A stretch of 64,000 nucleotides of DNA from Desulfovermiculus sp041686195 (lineage in GTDB: Bacteria; Desulfobacterota; Desulfovibrionia; Desulfovibrionales; Desulfothermaceae), in contig JAWLEI010000004.1 in the NCBI GenBank assembly GCA_041686195.1, positions 1 to 64,000 of the forward strand, written 5' to 3'. Shown piece after piece: positions 42,340-51,288 of this stretch (positions are counted from its first letter, which is position 1; each line of letters begins with the position of its first letter). The translations under genes were made by a program, and so were the position numbers. The notes beneath the pieces are model-generated. The model was not told the origin of the DNA. It did not search any database and saw only the letters and a program-made list of their open reading frames with translations.

Positions 42340-44262
42340 ATGTCTCTGCTCACAGCATCGCAACTCTGCTTAAACTTCATAGGGACCCCGATTTTGGATC
42401 ATGTGGATGTGCATATCCACCCTGGCGATCGCCTGTGTCTTGTGGGACGCAATGGGGCGGGCAAGTCCACTCTTATGCATATCCTAAGTAAAACGCGTGT
42501 TCCGGATTCCGGAATGGTGTACTGGGCACCAGACGTGGAAGTGGCCAATTTGCCTCAGGAAATTCCGGCAGCGGGAATAAAGACCAGCGTTTATGCCCTT
42601 GTGGCATCCGGATTAGGCCGGCAGGGCGAGAGCCTGGTGGCCTATCAACAGCAGCTCGCTGCCCTGGACAAAGGCCAGACCAGGGATATGCGGGCTCTGG
42701 AGTCAGCTCAGCACGAGGTTGAGCGCCACAATGGATGGGACGCCGACCGGAAAATACAGGAGATGCTCACCCGGCTCAAACTGGACGGAGCATCTTCGAC
42801 CAGCAAACTCTCCGGGGGTGTCCTGCGGCGGGCTTTGCTGGCCAAAGCCCTGGTCGGAAGTCCGGATATCCTGTTTTTGGATGAGCCAACCAACCATCTG
42901 GACATGCAATCCATCCAGTGGCTGGAAGATTACATCCTGCGCCATGTGCCGACCCTGGTCTTTGTTACCCACGACCGGGCCTTTCTGAGCCGGGTTGCCA
43001 ATGGGATTTTGGAGCTCGATCGTGGGGGCTTGGCCCGGTGGGCATGTGATTATGCCACATATTGCCAGCGCAAGGAAGCAGCTTTGGACGCAGAAGAGGA
43101 GAGGTGGCGGCGTCAAAACCAGCGTCTGGCCGAGGAGGAAGCCTGGCTGCGCAAGGGGCTCAAGGCCAGGCGGAAGCGGAATATGGGCCGGGTTCGGGCG
43201 CTGGAGAAACTGCGCCGCGATTGCCGGGAGCGGCGGCAACGGAAGGGTCAGGCCCGGTTGGCTATCCAGGAAGCCAGGCAAAGCGGACGCGTGGTGGTGG
43301 AGGCAGAGGAAATCAGCCTGGGCTATGGTCAGTCAGCGATGGTCAAAGATTTTTCCCTGGTCATATTGCGGGGTGATAAGATTGGTATAGTCGGACCCAA
43401 CGGGTGCGGCAAGACGACCTTGCTGCGCGGGCTGTTTGGTGATTTGAGGCCGGAGCGGGGACGGTTACGGCAGGGAACCAATCTGCATATCGCATATTCA
43501 GACCAGATGCGGGAGGCCCTGCCCCCTGAGACCCCGGCCCGGAAGATAATAGCCGATGGAAATGACTTCCTGGATGTGGGGAACAAACGCCGGCATGTTG
43601 TGTCCTATCTGCGGGATTTTCTGTTTACGCCGGAACGGGCCCAGGTGCCCAGCAAGCTGCTTTCCGGCGGAGAGCGCAACCGGCTCTTGTTGGCTGCGCT
43701 GTTCGCCAAACCGGCCAATGTGCTGGTCTTGGATGAGCCGACCAATGACCTGGACAGCGAGACCTTGGAGCTTCTGGAAGCCAAACTTGTGGATTTTGAG
43801 GGGACAGTCATTGTCGTCAGCCATGACCGGCAGTTTCTGGAAAACGTTGTCTCTTCGACATTGGTTTTCCAAGGCCAGGGACAGGTTGTGGAATATGCCG
43901 GGGCTGTGCCGGATTGGGGGCAGCTCTGGAATGAGCCTGGCTGGGACAAGACGCAAAAGGTACAGAAAAAGAAAGTATTGAAAAGAGCGGAGCCAAAAGC
44001 CCGGCCCCGGCGGTTGACTTTTCAAGAGGCCCGAGAACTGGAGCAGCTTCCGGAGGAGATCGAAGCCAAGGAAGAGGAGCTGGTTCAACTGCATGCGGAC
44101 ATGGCCGGAGAAGATTTTTACCGCCAGGATGAGGTCTTGATCAAACAGGCCATGGATCGCCTGAGCTCTTTGCAGCAAGAGATTGAAGAGGTATATGTGC
44201 GCTGGGAAGAATTGGAAAGTATTCGACAAAACCAGGAAGGAAAAGCAAGAGTTCAAAACTAA
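42340..44262 (+). CDS. ABC-F family ATPase (Uup/EttA-like)
   Basis: A 640-residue protein with two ABC domains and no membrane part. Walker A motifs are GRNGAGKST (about residues 36-44) and GPNGCGKTT (about 353-361); signature motifs are KLSGGVLRRALLA and LLSGGERNRLLLA; Walker B DEPTN occurs in both. A basic linker (KARRKRNMGRVRALEKLRRDCRERR) and a C-terminal coiled coil (from about residue 565) match Uup, a ribosome- and DNA-associated ABC-F protein. It lacks transporter partners. A family A repeat follows. Confidence 0.92.
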   Translation: MSLLTASQLCLNFIGTPILDHVDVHIHPGDRLCLVGRNGAGKSTLMHILSKTRVPDSGMVYWAPDVEVANLPQEIPAAGIKTSVYALVASGLGRQGESLVAYQQQLAALDKGQTRDMRALESAQHEVERHNGWDADRKIQEMLTRLKLDGASSTSKLSGGVLRRALLAKALVGSPDILFLDEPTNHLDMQSIQWLEDYILRHVPTLVFVTHDRAFLSRVANGILELDRGGLARWACDYATYCQRKEAALDAEEERWRRQNQRLAEEEAWLRKGLKARRKRNMGRVRALEKLRRDCRERRQRKGQARLAIQEARQSGRVVVEAEEISLGYGQSAMVKDFSLVILRGDKIGIVGPNGCGKTTLLRGLFGDLRPERGRLRQGTNLHIAYSDQMREALPPETPARKIIADGNDFLDVGNKRRHVVSYLRDFLFTPERAQVPSKLLSGGERNRLLLAALFAKPANVLVLDEPTNDLDSETLELLEAKLVDFEGTVIVVSHDRQFLENVVSSTLVFQGQGQVVEYAGAVPDWGQLWNEPGWDKTQKVQKKKVLKRAEPKARPRRLTFQEARELEQLPEEIEAKEEELVQLHADMAGEDFYRQDEVLIKQAMDRLSSLQQEIEEVYVRWEELESIRQNQEGKARVQN

Positions 44263-44280
44263 AAAAGTGTGCTTTCCAGC

Positions 44281-44362
44281 CTTGCCTCCGACAAGTCTGA
44301 ACTATTTTTGGGCCAAAGCGCCCAAAAAAGAAAATTTGCCGGATTGATCATGAATGAAACTT
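44281..44362 (+). repeat. Family A palindromic repeat, copy 2 (switched stem)
   Basis: Same layout as copy 1, but the central stem reads TTTTTGGGC / GCCCAAAAA with loop CAAAGC (44305-44328). Relative to GCCC/GGGC in copies 1, 3 and 5, both arms have changed together, keeping the pairing. It ends TTGATCA...GAATGAAACTT. Confidence 0.78.
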
Positions 44363-44425
44363 ACGTTTGGCCTATTGACCTGGAAATGCATATGTTTCTG
44401 CCAAAAGGCTTTAAGGAGCAGGATC

Positions 44426-44767
44426 ATGATCGAGAGTTACTCTTTCGGCCGAATGAAAATTCAAGGCCGGGTGTTCACTGAAGATGTTTTGATCTGCAAG
44501 GAGGACGTAATTTCACCGTGGTGGAGAGAGCGAGGGCATGCGGTAACGATCAGAGACCTGGATGCGATAATTGGCTATAAACCACAGATCATCATCCTTG
44601 GCCAAGGGGAGCCCGGAATGATGAAAGGCACCCAAGAACTGCAGGCCCATCTCCAGACATTGGGTATTGAGTTCATCCAGGTCCCGACCAAGAAGGCGGT
44701 TGAGCTGTTCAACCGCCATTTGGAGCAAGCGAAAACGGTTTGCGCTGGGTTTCATCTGACCTGTTGA
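44426..44767 (+). CDS. Mth938-like domain protein
   Basis: A 113-residue single-domain protein of the Mth938/NDUFAF3 fold. It begins MIESYSFGRMKIQGRVFTED and has the GYKPQIIILGQGEPGMM core and the VPTKKAVELFNRH motif typical of the family. The molecular function in bacteria is not settled; eukaryotic NDUFAF3 helps assemble complex I. ATG 44426 follows AAGGAG by 7 bases; an upstream start at 44354 would lie in the repeat. It is convergent with the M48 protease gene, 7 bases apart. Confidence 0.85.
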   Translation: MIESYSFGRMKIQGRVFTEDVLICKEDVISPWWRERGHAVTIRDLDAIIGYKPQIIILGQGEPGMMKGTQELQAHLQTLGIEFIQVPTKKAVELFNRHLEQAKTVCAGFHLTC

Positions 44768-44774
44768 AAGGTAT

Positions 44775-46007
44775 TCATCCATGCCGCAGGGCCCGGATAC
44801 GTTCAAGGACTGGAGGATGAGAGTATTCCAGGTAGACCTTGAGCGGATGAGGGGTCAGGTTGGACAAATTATCTCTGGAAAGCTTTTTCAGGGCCTGGAT
44901 AAGAGACTCCGGCTGCCTTGTAGTCCTGGCTGCAAACGCGTCAGCCTCGAATTCATGTTGACGGGAAAGATAATGCAAAGCAATGGAGAGCAGCAGGGAA
45001 AGCGGGGTGTACACAAGCAGGAACAAGACCAGGCCGGCATGCACGGAAGCTTGCTCCAGCCAGAAGGCCTCAAAAAGGGGGTCAAACCTGACCGCTGCTG
45101 CGAGCAAGAAGAGAACGATTCCCGTTTTGCCTATTCCCAAGAGCAGCATTTTACGGATGTGCCTTAATTTCCAGTGTCCGACTTCATGGGCCAGGACCGC
45201 AACCAGTTCCTCTGGAGAGTGTTTCTCAAGCAAGGTATCAAAAAGAGCAATTCTCTTTTTGCGGCCAAAGCCGGTAAAAAATGCATTCGACCTGGCTGAT
45301 CGTTTGGAGCCGTCCATGACCAAAATGTCCTGGATCGTAACTCCGTTTTGTCTGGCGTATTCCAGGATTCTGTCTTTCAGCTCCCCATCCTCAAGCGGCA
45401 TAAAGGTGTTGAACAGGGGCAGGATCCAGGTTGGAGCGATGTACTGTACTCCGATCAGCACTGTACTGACTCCACCCCAGGCCCATACCCAGCCCCAGGC
45501 CGGATAAGCGTTTAGAAAGAGAATGGTTCCGGCCAGGCAGGGGCCGCCGATAAGCAGGACGAGCAGAAAGCCTTTGAGTTTGTCCTGCAAAAAAGTGGCC
45601 AGGCTCATACGGTTGAACCCGAATTTCTCCTCCAAAACAAAGGTTGAGTAAAGCTGAAACGGCAGGAAGAGCAGGTCCGAGGCCAGACCAAGAAGCCCCA
45701 GGAAGATCAGTCCGCTGAGGACAGGATGTAGGCCCATAGAGCGGACCCAGGCGTCCAGCCAGGGCAATCCTCCAGATACGATGAAAATCACCAGGATGAT
45801 CAGGCCGAGGCTTGAGGATGTCAGGTCCAGTTTCGTTTTGGCCTTTGTATAGTCCTGAGCGGTCAGGTAGGTCTGGGGATCAAAGACATCTGCAAACTCC
45901 CGGGGCAAGGATGACTTGAGCGACTTGAGATTGAGCAGGTCGGCCAGGCTTTGGACCAGATGGGTTCCGATCAGGAAAATCAGGACGAAGATGAGTATGA
46001 GATGCAT
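44775..46007 (-). CDS. M48 family metalloprotease, Ste24/CAAX protease 1-like
   Basis: A 410-residue membrane zinc protease. Zinc motif HEVGH lies in VAVLAHEVGHWKLRH (about residues 270-274), with the third ligand Glu in HEFEADAFAARTT. Six to seven hydrophobic segments are visible, including the N-terminal one, as in Ste24-type enzymes; FNTFMPLEDGELKDRI and SKRSARSNAFFTGFGRKKRI are family blocks. Bacterial members are thought to take part in membrane protein quality control. The start is ATG 46007; a TTG three codons earlier is unlikely. Confidence 0.9.
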   Translation of the reverse strand: MHLILIFVLIFLIGTHLVQSLADLLNLKSLKSSLPREFADVFDPQTYLTAQDYTKAKTKLDLTSSSLGLIILVIFIVSGGLPWLDAWVRSMGLHPVLSGLIFLGLLGLASDLLFLPFQLYSTFVLEEKFGFNRMSLATFLQDKLKGFLLVLLIGGPCLAGTILFLNAYPAWGWVWAWGGVSTVLIGVQYIAPTWILPLFNTFMPLEDGELKDRILEYARQNGVTIQDILVMDGSKRSARSNAFFTGFGRKKRIALFDTLLEKHSPEELVAVLAHEVGHWKLRHIRKMLLLGIGKTGIVLFLLAAAVRFDPLFEAFWLEQASVHAGLVLFLLVYTPLSLLLSIALHYLSRQHEFEADAFAARTTRQPESLIQALKKLSRDNLSNLTPHPLKVYLEYSHPPVLERIRALRHG

Positions 46008-46086
46008 AAAACACAACCTTCTACAATGACTCTGCCCAGGGAAAAACAGGGGTGAACCGGATCAGGAGATATCTCCTTGGGAAGGT

Positions 46087-46815
46087 TTACTGCCAATCCA
46101 GATAGCCGGGTCCGCCCAAGGCCCTGACCTGGGCTTTTATTTGAGAGGCTCTTTTGCGCACATATTCAGAAGGACGGGCCGCAGACATGCGTTTCGGGCT
46201 CGGCAGTACAGCGGCCAGAAGTGCGGCCTCATGGAGTGTGACCTGGGCTGGGCGTTTGGCGAAAAACAAACGACTCGCTGCCTCCACCCCATAGGTCCTG
46301 GGCCCAAACTCCACAACATTGAGATAGACCTCTAATATTCGGCGTTTGGGCCAGGTAAGCTCGATAATTATGGTGAAATATGCTTCCAGAGCCTTGCGCA
46401 CCAGGTTGCGCCCGGGCCAAAGGTACAGGTTCTTGGCCAGCTGTTGGGAAATCGTGCTCGCCCCGCGAGGTTGATTGCTCTCTTCCCGGAGTGCTTTCAT
46501 AAGTGATTGGAAGTCAAAACCATGGTGATCTGGGAACTTCTGGTCTTCGGCCGCGACCACGGCGATGGGAACAGCGGGCGAGATCTGATCCCAGGGGACC
46601 CATTGGTGGTGAATGGGCCCTTCATGGCTCAGCCAATCCTGGAGGATAAATGAGGTTGTAGGTGGTTGGAGCCACCGCCAGGGCAGGGTCACGGCAATGC
46701 TCAGGAGCAGAAGGAAACCAAAGGCTCTCGCAGCCCACCGCCACCAAGGCCTTTTCCCAGTCATGCCAGAGAGCTTTGGCAGACGAATTCTGGACCAGCG
46801 GAGAAATGTACGCAT
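46087..46815 (-). CDS. mtgA: Monofunctional peptidoglycan glycosyltransferase
   Basis: A 242-residue GT51 enzyme that polymerises lipid II glycan strands. One membrane segment (about residues 29-48) anchors it with the domain outside. Conserved motifs are AAEDQKFPDHHGFDFQS (catalytic Glu), GASTISQQLAKNLYLWPGRN, and EVYLNVVEFGPRTYGVEAASR, LLAAVLPSPKRM. No transpeptidase domain follows, so it is the monofunctional type. The ATG overlaps the stop of the upstream NlpC/P60 gene by one base, forming a two-gene cell-wall operon. Confidence 0.95.
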   Translation of the reverse strand: MRTFLRWSRIRLPKLSGMTGKRPWWRWAARAFGFLLLLSIAVTLPWRWLQPPTTSFILQDWLSHEGPIHHQWVPWDQISPAVPIAVVAAEDQKFPDHHGFDFQSLMKALREESNQPRGASTISQQLAKNLYLWPGRNLVRKALEAYFTIIIELTWPKRRILEVYLNVVEFGPRTYGVEAASRLFFAKRPAQVTLHEAALLAAVLPSPKRMSAARPSEYVRKRASQIKAQVRALGGPGYLDWQ

Positions 46816-47639
46816 CACTGGAGATATGTCCTGGCTCCGGCAAAGCTGTTTTGGTAATATGGGCTTTTCAAAGAGCTGATTCTGACAGTTTTACCTCTGC
46901 TTGGGGCGTGAATAAAACGGCCGTTTCCTGCGTAGACCCCGACATGGGAAACCTTTTGCGAAGCTGACGGAGCGAAGAAGACCAGGTCACCCTTGGTTAA
47001 TGTGTTGCGGTTGATCGCGGTGCCTGCCCCGAACTGATCCCTGGAGGTCCGGGGCAAATCAAGTCCGTTGAGCCGGTATACAGCCATGGTCAGACCGCTG
47101 CAGTCAAAGCCCTCTTCAGCTCGGGTTCCACCCCACTGATAGGGCAGACCGATGAAATCTTTTGCTGTCTGCACAAGCTTTTCCCGCAGGTGCCTGTGGT
47201 CGCCGGCTTTGGATCCGGCCAGTGAAGAATCCTGGGGCCTGACTATATAATATGTTGTGATATAGCCTGAGTCGACTAAGTGCCGGGCTCGGGATTCTGC
47301 GGTCTTTCTGGTGGAAAAATTGCCGAAGCGCACCTTGTACAGACCGGAGGGATGATGGAAGTAATAAGGCTCCAGCCCAAAATCATCAAGTTTTTCGGTC
47401 AGTCTTATGGCATTGTCGGCCTGGGAAAATGCCCCGGCCTGGATAGTATATCCCAGGGAGGAGAGTTGCTTTGTCTGGCTTTGGGGGGCTTGCGGTCCTG
47501 GCGTGTGCTTGGTTCCGCAACCGGAGAGCAAGCTCAGAGCACAAAGAATGCAAAAGAGAATCAGGGGAAACAACAACCCTGGACTGCTCTGGTATGAATC
47601 GGCCTTGAGCCGGTTCTGTGTCTTTATACCTGGGCTCAT
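46815..47639 (-). CDS. Lipoprotein with SPOR and NlpC/P60 domains
   Basis: A 274-residue cell-wall hydrolase. With start ATG 47639 the N-terminus has a hydrophobic stretch ending in the lipobox LLSGCG, so it is a lipoprotein. A SPOR domain (about residues 60-135, YTIQAGAFSQADNA...LYKVRFGNF) binds denuded glycan. The C-terminal NlpC/P60 domain has Cys in EGFDCSGLTMAVY, His in VSHVGVYAGNGRFIH and the third residue His. It probably cuts peptidoglycan peptides. The frame extends to 47762 but the longer start would hide the signal peptide. It couples with mtgA. Confidence 0.9.
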   Translation of the reverse strand: MSPGIKTQNRLKADSYQSSPGLLFPLILFCILCALSLLSGCGTKHTPGPQAPQSQTKQLSSLGYTIQAGAFSQADNAIRLTEKLDDFGLEPYYFHHPSGLYKVRFGNFSTRKTAESRARHLVDSGYITTYYIVRPQDSSLAGSKAGDHRHLREKLVQTAKDFIGLPYQWGGTRAEEGFDCSGLTMAVYRLNGLDLPRTSRDQFGAGTAINRNTLTKGDLVFFAPSASQKVSHVGVYAGNGRFIHAPSRGKTVRISSLKSPYYQNSFAGARTYLQ

Positions 47640-47838
47640 AAGAATAAGGGCACAAAGTTTTTTATTTACGGAGTGGCCTCGAATGATTTGACCGATCAAT
47701 GGGCGTTTGACGGTGAGATCATGGCAGTTTGAACATGTCTTTGATGATATAATTGTCAGCAAAGTCCTGTTCCGTCAAGTCAAACTGTTCTGGTATGAAA
47801 CTCCTGATGGGCAAATTGAATATGCAAAGGAGGTTGAA

Positions 47839-48279
47839 TTGAACAAGGCCCAAGACATAGATCCTGAAGTCAAAGCGTCGATCTTCCAGGCAGTGGAAAA
47901 AGAGCCGCTGGCCCGGAAAATGAATATGCGCCTTTTGGAATTGGGGTTGGGGTATTCAAAGGTCCAAATGCCCTATGATCCTGACTCCATGGCCAACATA
48001 TACTCCCGAGCCCACGGCGGGGCAATATTTTCCCTGATTGATGAAGCATTTGAGACTGCAAGCCAGACTGGGGGCTCCATAGCAGTGGCCTTAAATGTGA
48101 ACGTGACCTATATCAAGAGCCCGACAAGTGCAATGATCCTGATGGCAGAGGCAAAAGAAATAAGTTGTTCCCGGAAGACTGCTACGTATGACATCAGGGT
48201 CACAGATGCCAGCCAGGAGCTTGTGGCCGTGTGTCAGGCCGTTGCCTATAGAACAGGAAAGCCAATTTTTCAGATATAG
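47839..48279 (+). CDS. PaaI-type hotdog thioesterase
   Basis: A 146-residue single-hotdog acyl-CoA thioesterase of the PaaI group. The active region is SRAHGGAIFSLIDEAFETASQ, with the NVNVTYIKSPTSAMILMAEAKEI strand after it. The start is most likely TTG 47839, as AAGGAGG lies 5 bases before it and the length then matches the family; the frame is open from 47707. Substrate is unknown. It is monocistronic and divergent from the NlpC/P60 gene; repeats follow it. Confidence 0.82.
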   Translation: MNKAQDIDPEVKASIFQAVEKEPLARKMNMRLLELGLGYSKVQMPYDPDSMANIYSRAHGGAIFSLIDEAFETASQTGGSIAVALNVNVTYIKSPTSAMILMAEAKEISCSRKTATYDIRVTDASQELVAVCQAVAYRTGKPIFQI

Positions 48280-48294
48280 TGTTCAGCTTTCAGC

Positions 48295-48482
48295 TTTGCC
48301 TCCGGCAAATCTGAAATATTTTTTTGCCCCAAAGCGGGCAAAAAAAGGAGAAGTTTGCCGGATTGATCAAGGATGAAACTTTGAGTCACCCCTTGCGTCA
48401 TTCCGGTACTGGATCGGGGTCCAGCACAGGCTCCAGCCGGAATCCAGACTGAAATTTTAAGAGCTGGACCCCGGCGTCCAGA
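48295..48482. repeat. Family A copy 3 joined to a family C repeat
   Basis: Family A copy 3 at 48295-48385 has the central stem TTTTTTTGCCC / GGGCAAAAAAA (perfect) and ends GGATGAAACTTTGAG. It runs straight into a family C block (48386-48482) with AATCCAGACTGAAATTTTAA and GAGCTGGACCCCGGCGTCC, related to 129-230 and 51081-51187. No gene is supported here. Confidence 0.78.
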
Positions 48483-48508
48483 GGACCTCGCCTTTTGTCC
48501 CTGGGAGT

Positions 48509-48922
48509 TTACTTCCTGGCCTGTTCAATTATATCCATAATGGCCTGGTAGGAGGCCTGCACGGATTGGGCGAAGTCAGCATCCCCGATGAGGTCCTGGA
48601 TAAGGTCCTGGCCATAGACCAACATCCTGATTTGCAGGGCTCCATTCTTGCTGAAGGTAGTGATGAACTTGGGCATGAGTGCGGCCCGCTCCGGATTTTT
48701 GCTTAAGCTGCCTGCAGCCTTTTCCGGGTTGCAGATCTGAATCATGTGCAGATCAAAGTCCTCGGCCACTTCAATGCCATGTCGGCCAAAAGTGTGGCTC
48801 ATTTCCATTTTGTCTTCGTTGTGAATGAGAAAACCCTTTTGGGCTCCAACCTGTCTGAGATCCCGGAGAAAGTCATCCAGAGATTTGCCGGTTTCTGCAG
48901 TATAAAGTGTTGTCGATTGCAT
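48509..48922 (-). CDS. DUF302-family protein
   Basis: A 137-residue soluble protein of the DUF302 type. The diagnostic stretch is the FDLHMIQICNPEKAAGSLSKN segment followed by MPKFITTFSKNGALQIRM. The fold is known, the activity is not; members often sit next to thioredoxins and rhodanese-like sulfur proteins. ATG 48922 has AAGGAGG about 5 bases before it. It is the third gene of an operon with the thioredoxin and the SBF-USP transporter, all under a sigma-54 promoter. Confidence 0.82.
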   Translation of the reverse strand: MQSTTLYTAETGKSLDDFLRDLRQVGAQKGFLIHNEDKMEMSHTFGRHGIEVAEDFDLHMIQICNPEKAAGSLSKNPERAALMPKFITTFSKNGALQIRMLVYGQDLIQDLIGDADFAQSVQASYQAIMDIIEQARK

Positions 48923-48960
48923 AGAATCCTCCTTGGATGGAAAAATCATTTTTTCTGGTA

Positions 48961-50517
48961 TCATGAGCTGCCTGCTTTTGCTTTGGGCGGGAGCTTGACC
49001 GAGAGCACAGGGACAGAGCTCTTGCGGATCACGCCCTGAGCTACGCTGCCCAGAAAGGCATTCTCAATGGCGCTGTGTCCGTAAGTACCCAGGATAATCA
49101 GATCAAAGCCCTCTTCCTCAGCCACCTGCACGATTTTGTCCTCAGGGCTTCCAGCCTCAACCCGGATATTTTCCGGATGCATCGGACAATAGGGGACCAA
49201 CCTGGTGATCTGGCGGGAGGTCGATTCGACCCGCCTGCGGACTTCTTCCCGGGCATGCTCAATGCCGTATTCGTTAAATTCGTTCCATGTCCTCTTATCC
49301 ACGCGATCGGAGATGTCGATCCCAGCGGTCTCTGAAAGCTCTTCCAGAATATCGGGCAATACATGCATGACCGTGACCTCTGCGTTGTACTTCACTCCAA
49401 GGCTGCAGGCGTATGTTCCGGCATACCTGGCACTCGGGGATAAGTCTGTGACATAGAGAATCTTTTTAAGCTCCGGCACAGAAAATGTTTCCAGAGCTTC
49501 TTCCGGTTGTGGTTTGGACGGGACCTCTTCCTTTATCCTCTCTGGTTCGGGAGCTGGAGGAGGCCCGAAGATGACGTCGGAAAATTTGACATACCAGGCA
49601 GCGGACTGAACCTGGACAATGTAGGCCACAGCTATGACCAGGGCCGCGCTGGAGCCCTCAGGGCCAAAGGCATTGATGGCGATGGCCAGGGCAATGGACA
49701 GATTGCGCATCACCGAGCCGTAAACCAGGGCGATGGCATCTCCTCTGGGCAGGAGTTTTCTGCCGATATAGCTGCTTAAGACGTAGTTGAAAGTGTAAAT
49801 GATGAGCAGGGGAATCAGGATATACAGGAGCATCTGGGGCGAGCCGGCAATGGGCTTGGCCTTCAGGGCCATAGCAATGAACACAATGCCCACGACTCCA
49901 AGGGTGGATAGGGCCGGAAACTTCGGAGCCCAGTCCTGCTGAAAGCCTTTTTGCCCGTAGCGCCTGATCAGGCCTTGCTGGGTAATGTAGCCGGCCAGCA
50001 TGGGGATGAATACAATGATCACGATCTGCTTCATGACCGCCAGGACATTGACCTCCAGGCTGGCTCCCATCAAAGCCTGGACATAAAAAGGAGTGGCCAG
50101 TGAGCCCAGGGTCAGGCCAATCACAGTCATCTTCACGGCTGAGGCTATGTTTCCCTTGGCAAAGCCGGTCCAGGAGATGGTCATCCCGCTGGTGGGCACG
50201 AGTCCGGCCAGAAGCATGCCCAGGGCCATGTAGGGGTCGTCCTTGAAGAAAAGCATCCCCAGGCCGAAGGCAACAAAGGGAATGATGCCGAAGTTGATGG
50301 CCTGGGTCAGGATCTGGGCCTTGACATCCCCGCCTTCAAAGACCTTCTTGATTTTCAGGTTGACCATCATGGGATAAACCATGAGGAAGGTGAAGGGAAT
50401 GATCAGACCTTTCAGGGCTGACGCATCCACGACAACACCACAGATAAATCCCAGGACCATCATCACCGGAATGGCGATGGTCAAATGCTTGCTGATGGTG
50501 GATAAGAGTTTCCACAT
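48961..50517 (-). CDS. SBF/ACR3-type transporter fused to a universal stress protein domain
   Basis: A 518-residue fusion. Residues 1-320 are a ten-helix transporter of the bile acid:sodium symporter/arsenite ACR3 superfamily, with the conserved loop LVPTSGMTISWTGFAKGN and the second crossover VYGSVMRNLSIALAIAINAFG. A Pro/Glu-rich linker (about 325-350) leads to a UspA domain (about 355-510) with the ATP-binding pattern GTYGHS...GSVAQG. The fusion suggests transport gated or tuned by ATP level or stress. The transported ion is not readable; arsenite-type anions or organic anions are candidates. It lies between trxA and the DUF302 gene. Confidence 0.88.
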   Translation of the reverse strand: MWKLLSTISKHLTIAIPVMMVLGFICGVVVDASALKGLIIPFTFLMVYPMMVNLKIKKVFEGGDVKAQILTQAINFGIIPFVAFGLGMLFFKDDPYMALGMLLAGLVPTSGMTISWTGFAKGNIASAVKMTVIGLTLGSLATPFYVQALMGASLEVNVLAVMKQIVIIVFIPMLAGYITQQGLIRRYGQKGFQQDWAPKFPALSTLGVVGIVFIAMALKAKPIAGSPQMLLYILIPLLIIYTFNYVLSSYIGRKLLPRGDAIALVYGSVMRNLSIALAIAINAFGPEGSSAALVIAVAYIVQVQSAAWYVKFSDVIFGPPPAPEPERIKEEVPSKPQPEEALETFSVPELKKILYVTDLSPSARYAGTYACSLGVKYNAEVTVMHVLPDILEELSETAGIDISDRVDKRTWNEFNEYGIEHAREEVRRRVESTSRQITRLVPYCPMHPENIRVEAGSPEDKIVQVAEEEGFDLIILGTYGHSAIENAFLGSVAQGVIRKSSVPVLSVKLPPKAKAGSS

Positions 50518-50597
50518 GGCTGATCCTTTGGATGATGTGTGATTTTGTGCAATTCAGACCATGGTTGTTGGCTTTTGGAGCTTGAGCTCTCCTGCTT

Positions 50598-50912
50598 TCA
50601 GGACAAAGCGGCATCCAAGGCCTTTTGCAGGACATCTTTACTCTGCATGCCGATGAGCCGCTGCTTTTCCTGCCCGTCCTTGAACACGATCAGCGTGGGC
50701 ACGCTTTGAATACCCATTTGGACCGCTAAGTCCCGGTTCTGGTCAATGTCTATCTTCTTGATCACAGCCTGGTCGGCATACTGGTCGTTGAGCTGGGTGA
50801 TGACCGGCTCCAGTGCCTTGCATGGTCCGCACCAGGAAGCGCTGAAGTCCAGTAAGGTAACGCCTGAATTGATCAGTTCATCGAGTTGCTGGGTGCTGAT
50901 CTGAGATGCCAT
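50598..50912 (-). CDS. trxA: Thioredoxin
   Basis: A 104-residue thioredoxin with the CGPC active site in DFSASWCGPCKALEP and the cis-Pro in QSVPTLIVFKDG. Length is that of cytoplasmic TrxA. The start ATG 50912 follows AAAGGAG by 6 bases; the open frame to 50987 is not used. It is the first gene of the trxA-transporter-DUF302 operon, which has a sigma-54 promoter at 50971-50987. Confidence 0.95.
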   Translation of the reverse strand: MASQISTQQLDELINSGVTLLDFSASWCGPCKALEPVITQLNDQYADQAVIKKIDIDQNRDLAVQMGIQSVPTLIVFKDGQEKQRLIGMQSKDVLQKALDAALS

Positions 50913-50970
50913 AAGTATTCTCCTTTGGGTTGGTTTGTTCACTCTTTGGGATATGCCTGGTCTTGTTTCT

Positions 50971-50987
50971 AGCAAAGAGAATGCCAA
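50971..50987 (-). promoter_or_regulatory. Sigma-54 (RpoN) promoter of the trxA operon
   Basis: On the minus strand, TTGGCATTCTCTTTGCTA gives the -24 element TGGCAT and the -12 element TTGCT with exactly 5 bases between, the RpoN consensus spacing. Predicted start is about 12 bases on, near 50960, leaving a leader of about 48 bases. A sigma-54 activator gene is divergent from it. Confidence 0.78.
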
Positions 50988-51288
50988 AAGGGAGCAGGAG
51001 CGTTCAGGTTTCGGTGTTCAGTGTTCAGCGCCGCCGCTGGCCGCAGCCGCCCAGTTTGATCGGGGGTGAAACTGGCGGGTAACCCCCTCCGTCATTCCGG
51101 CGAAAGAACGTCATCCCGGACCAGATCCGGGACCTAAATCCAGACTGAAATGTAAGAGCTGGACCCCGGCCTACGCCGGGGTGACGGAAAAAGCAAAATC
51201 TCGTTTTATACGAGCCTCGCCCCCGGCAAGTCTGAAATATTTTTGAGCCAAAGCGCCCAAAAAAAGTGAGGTTGCCGGATTGATCAAG

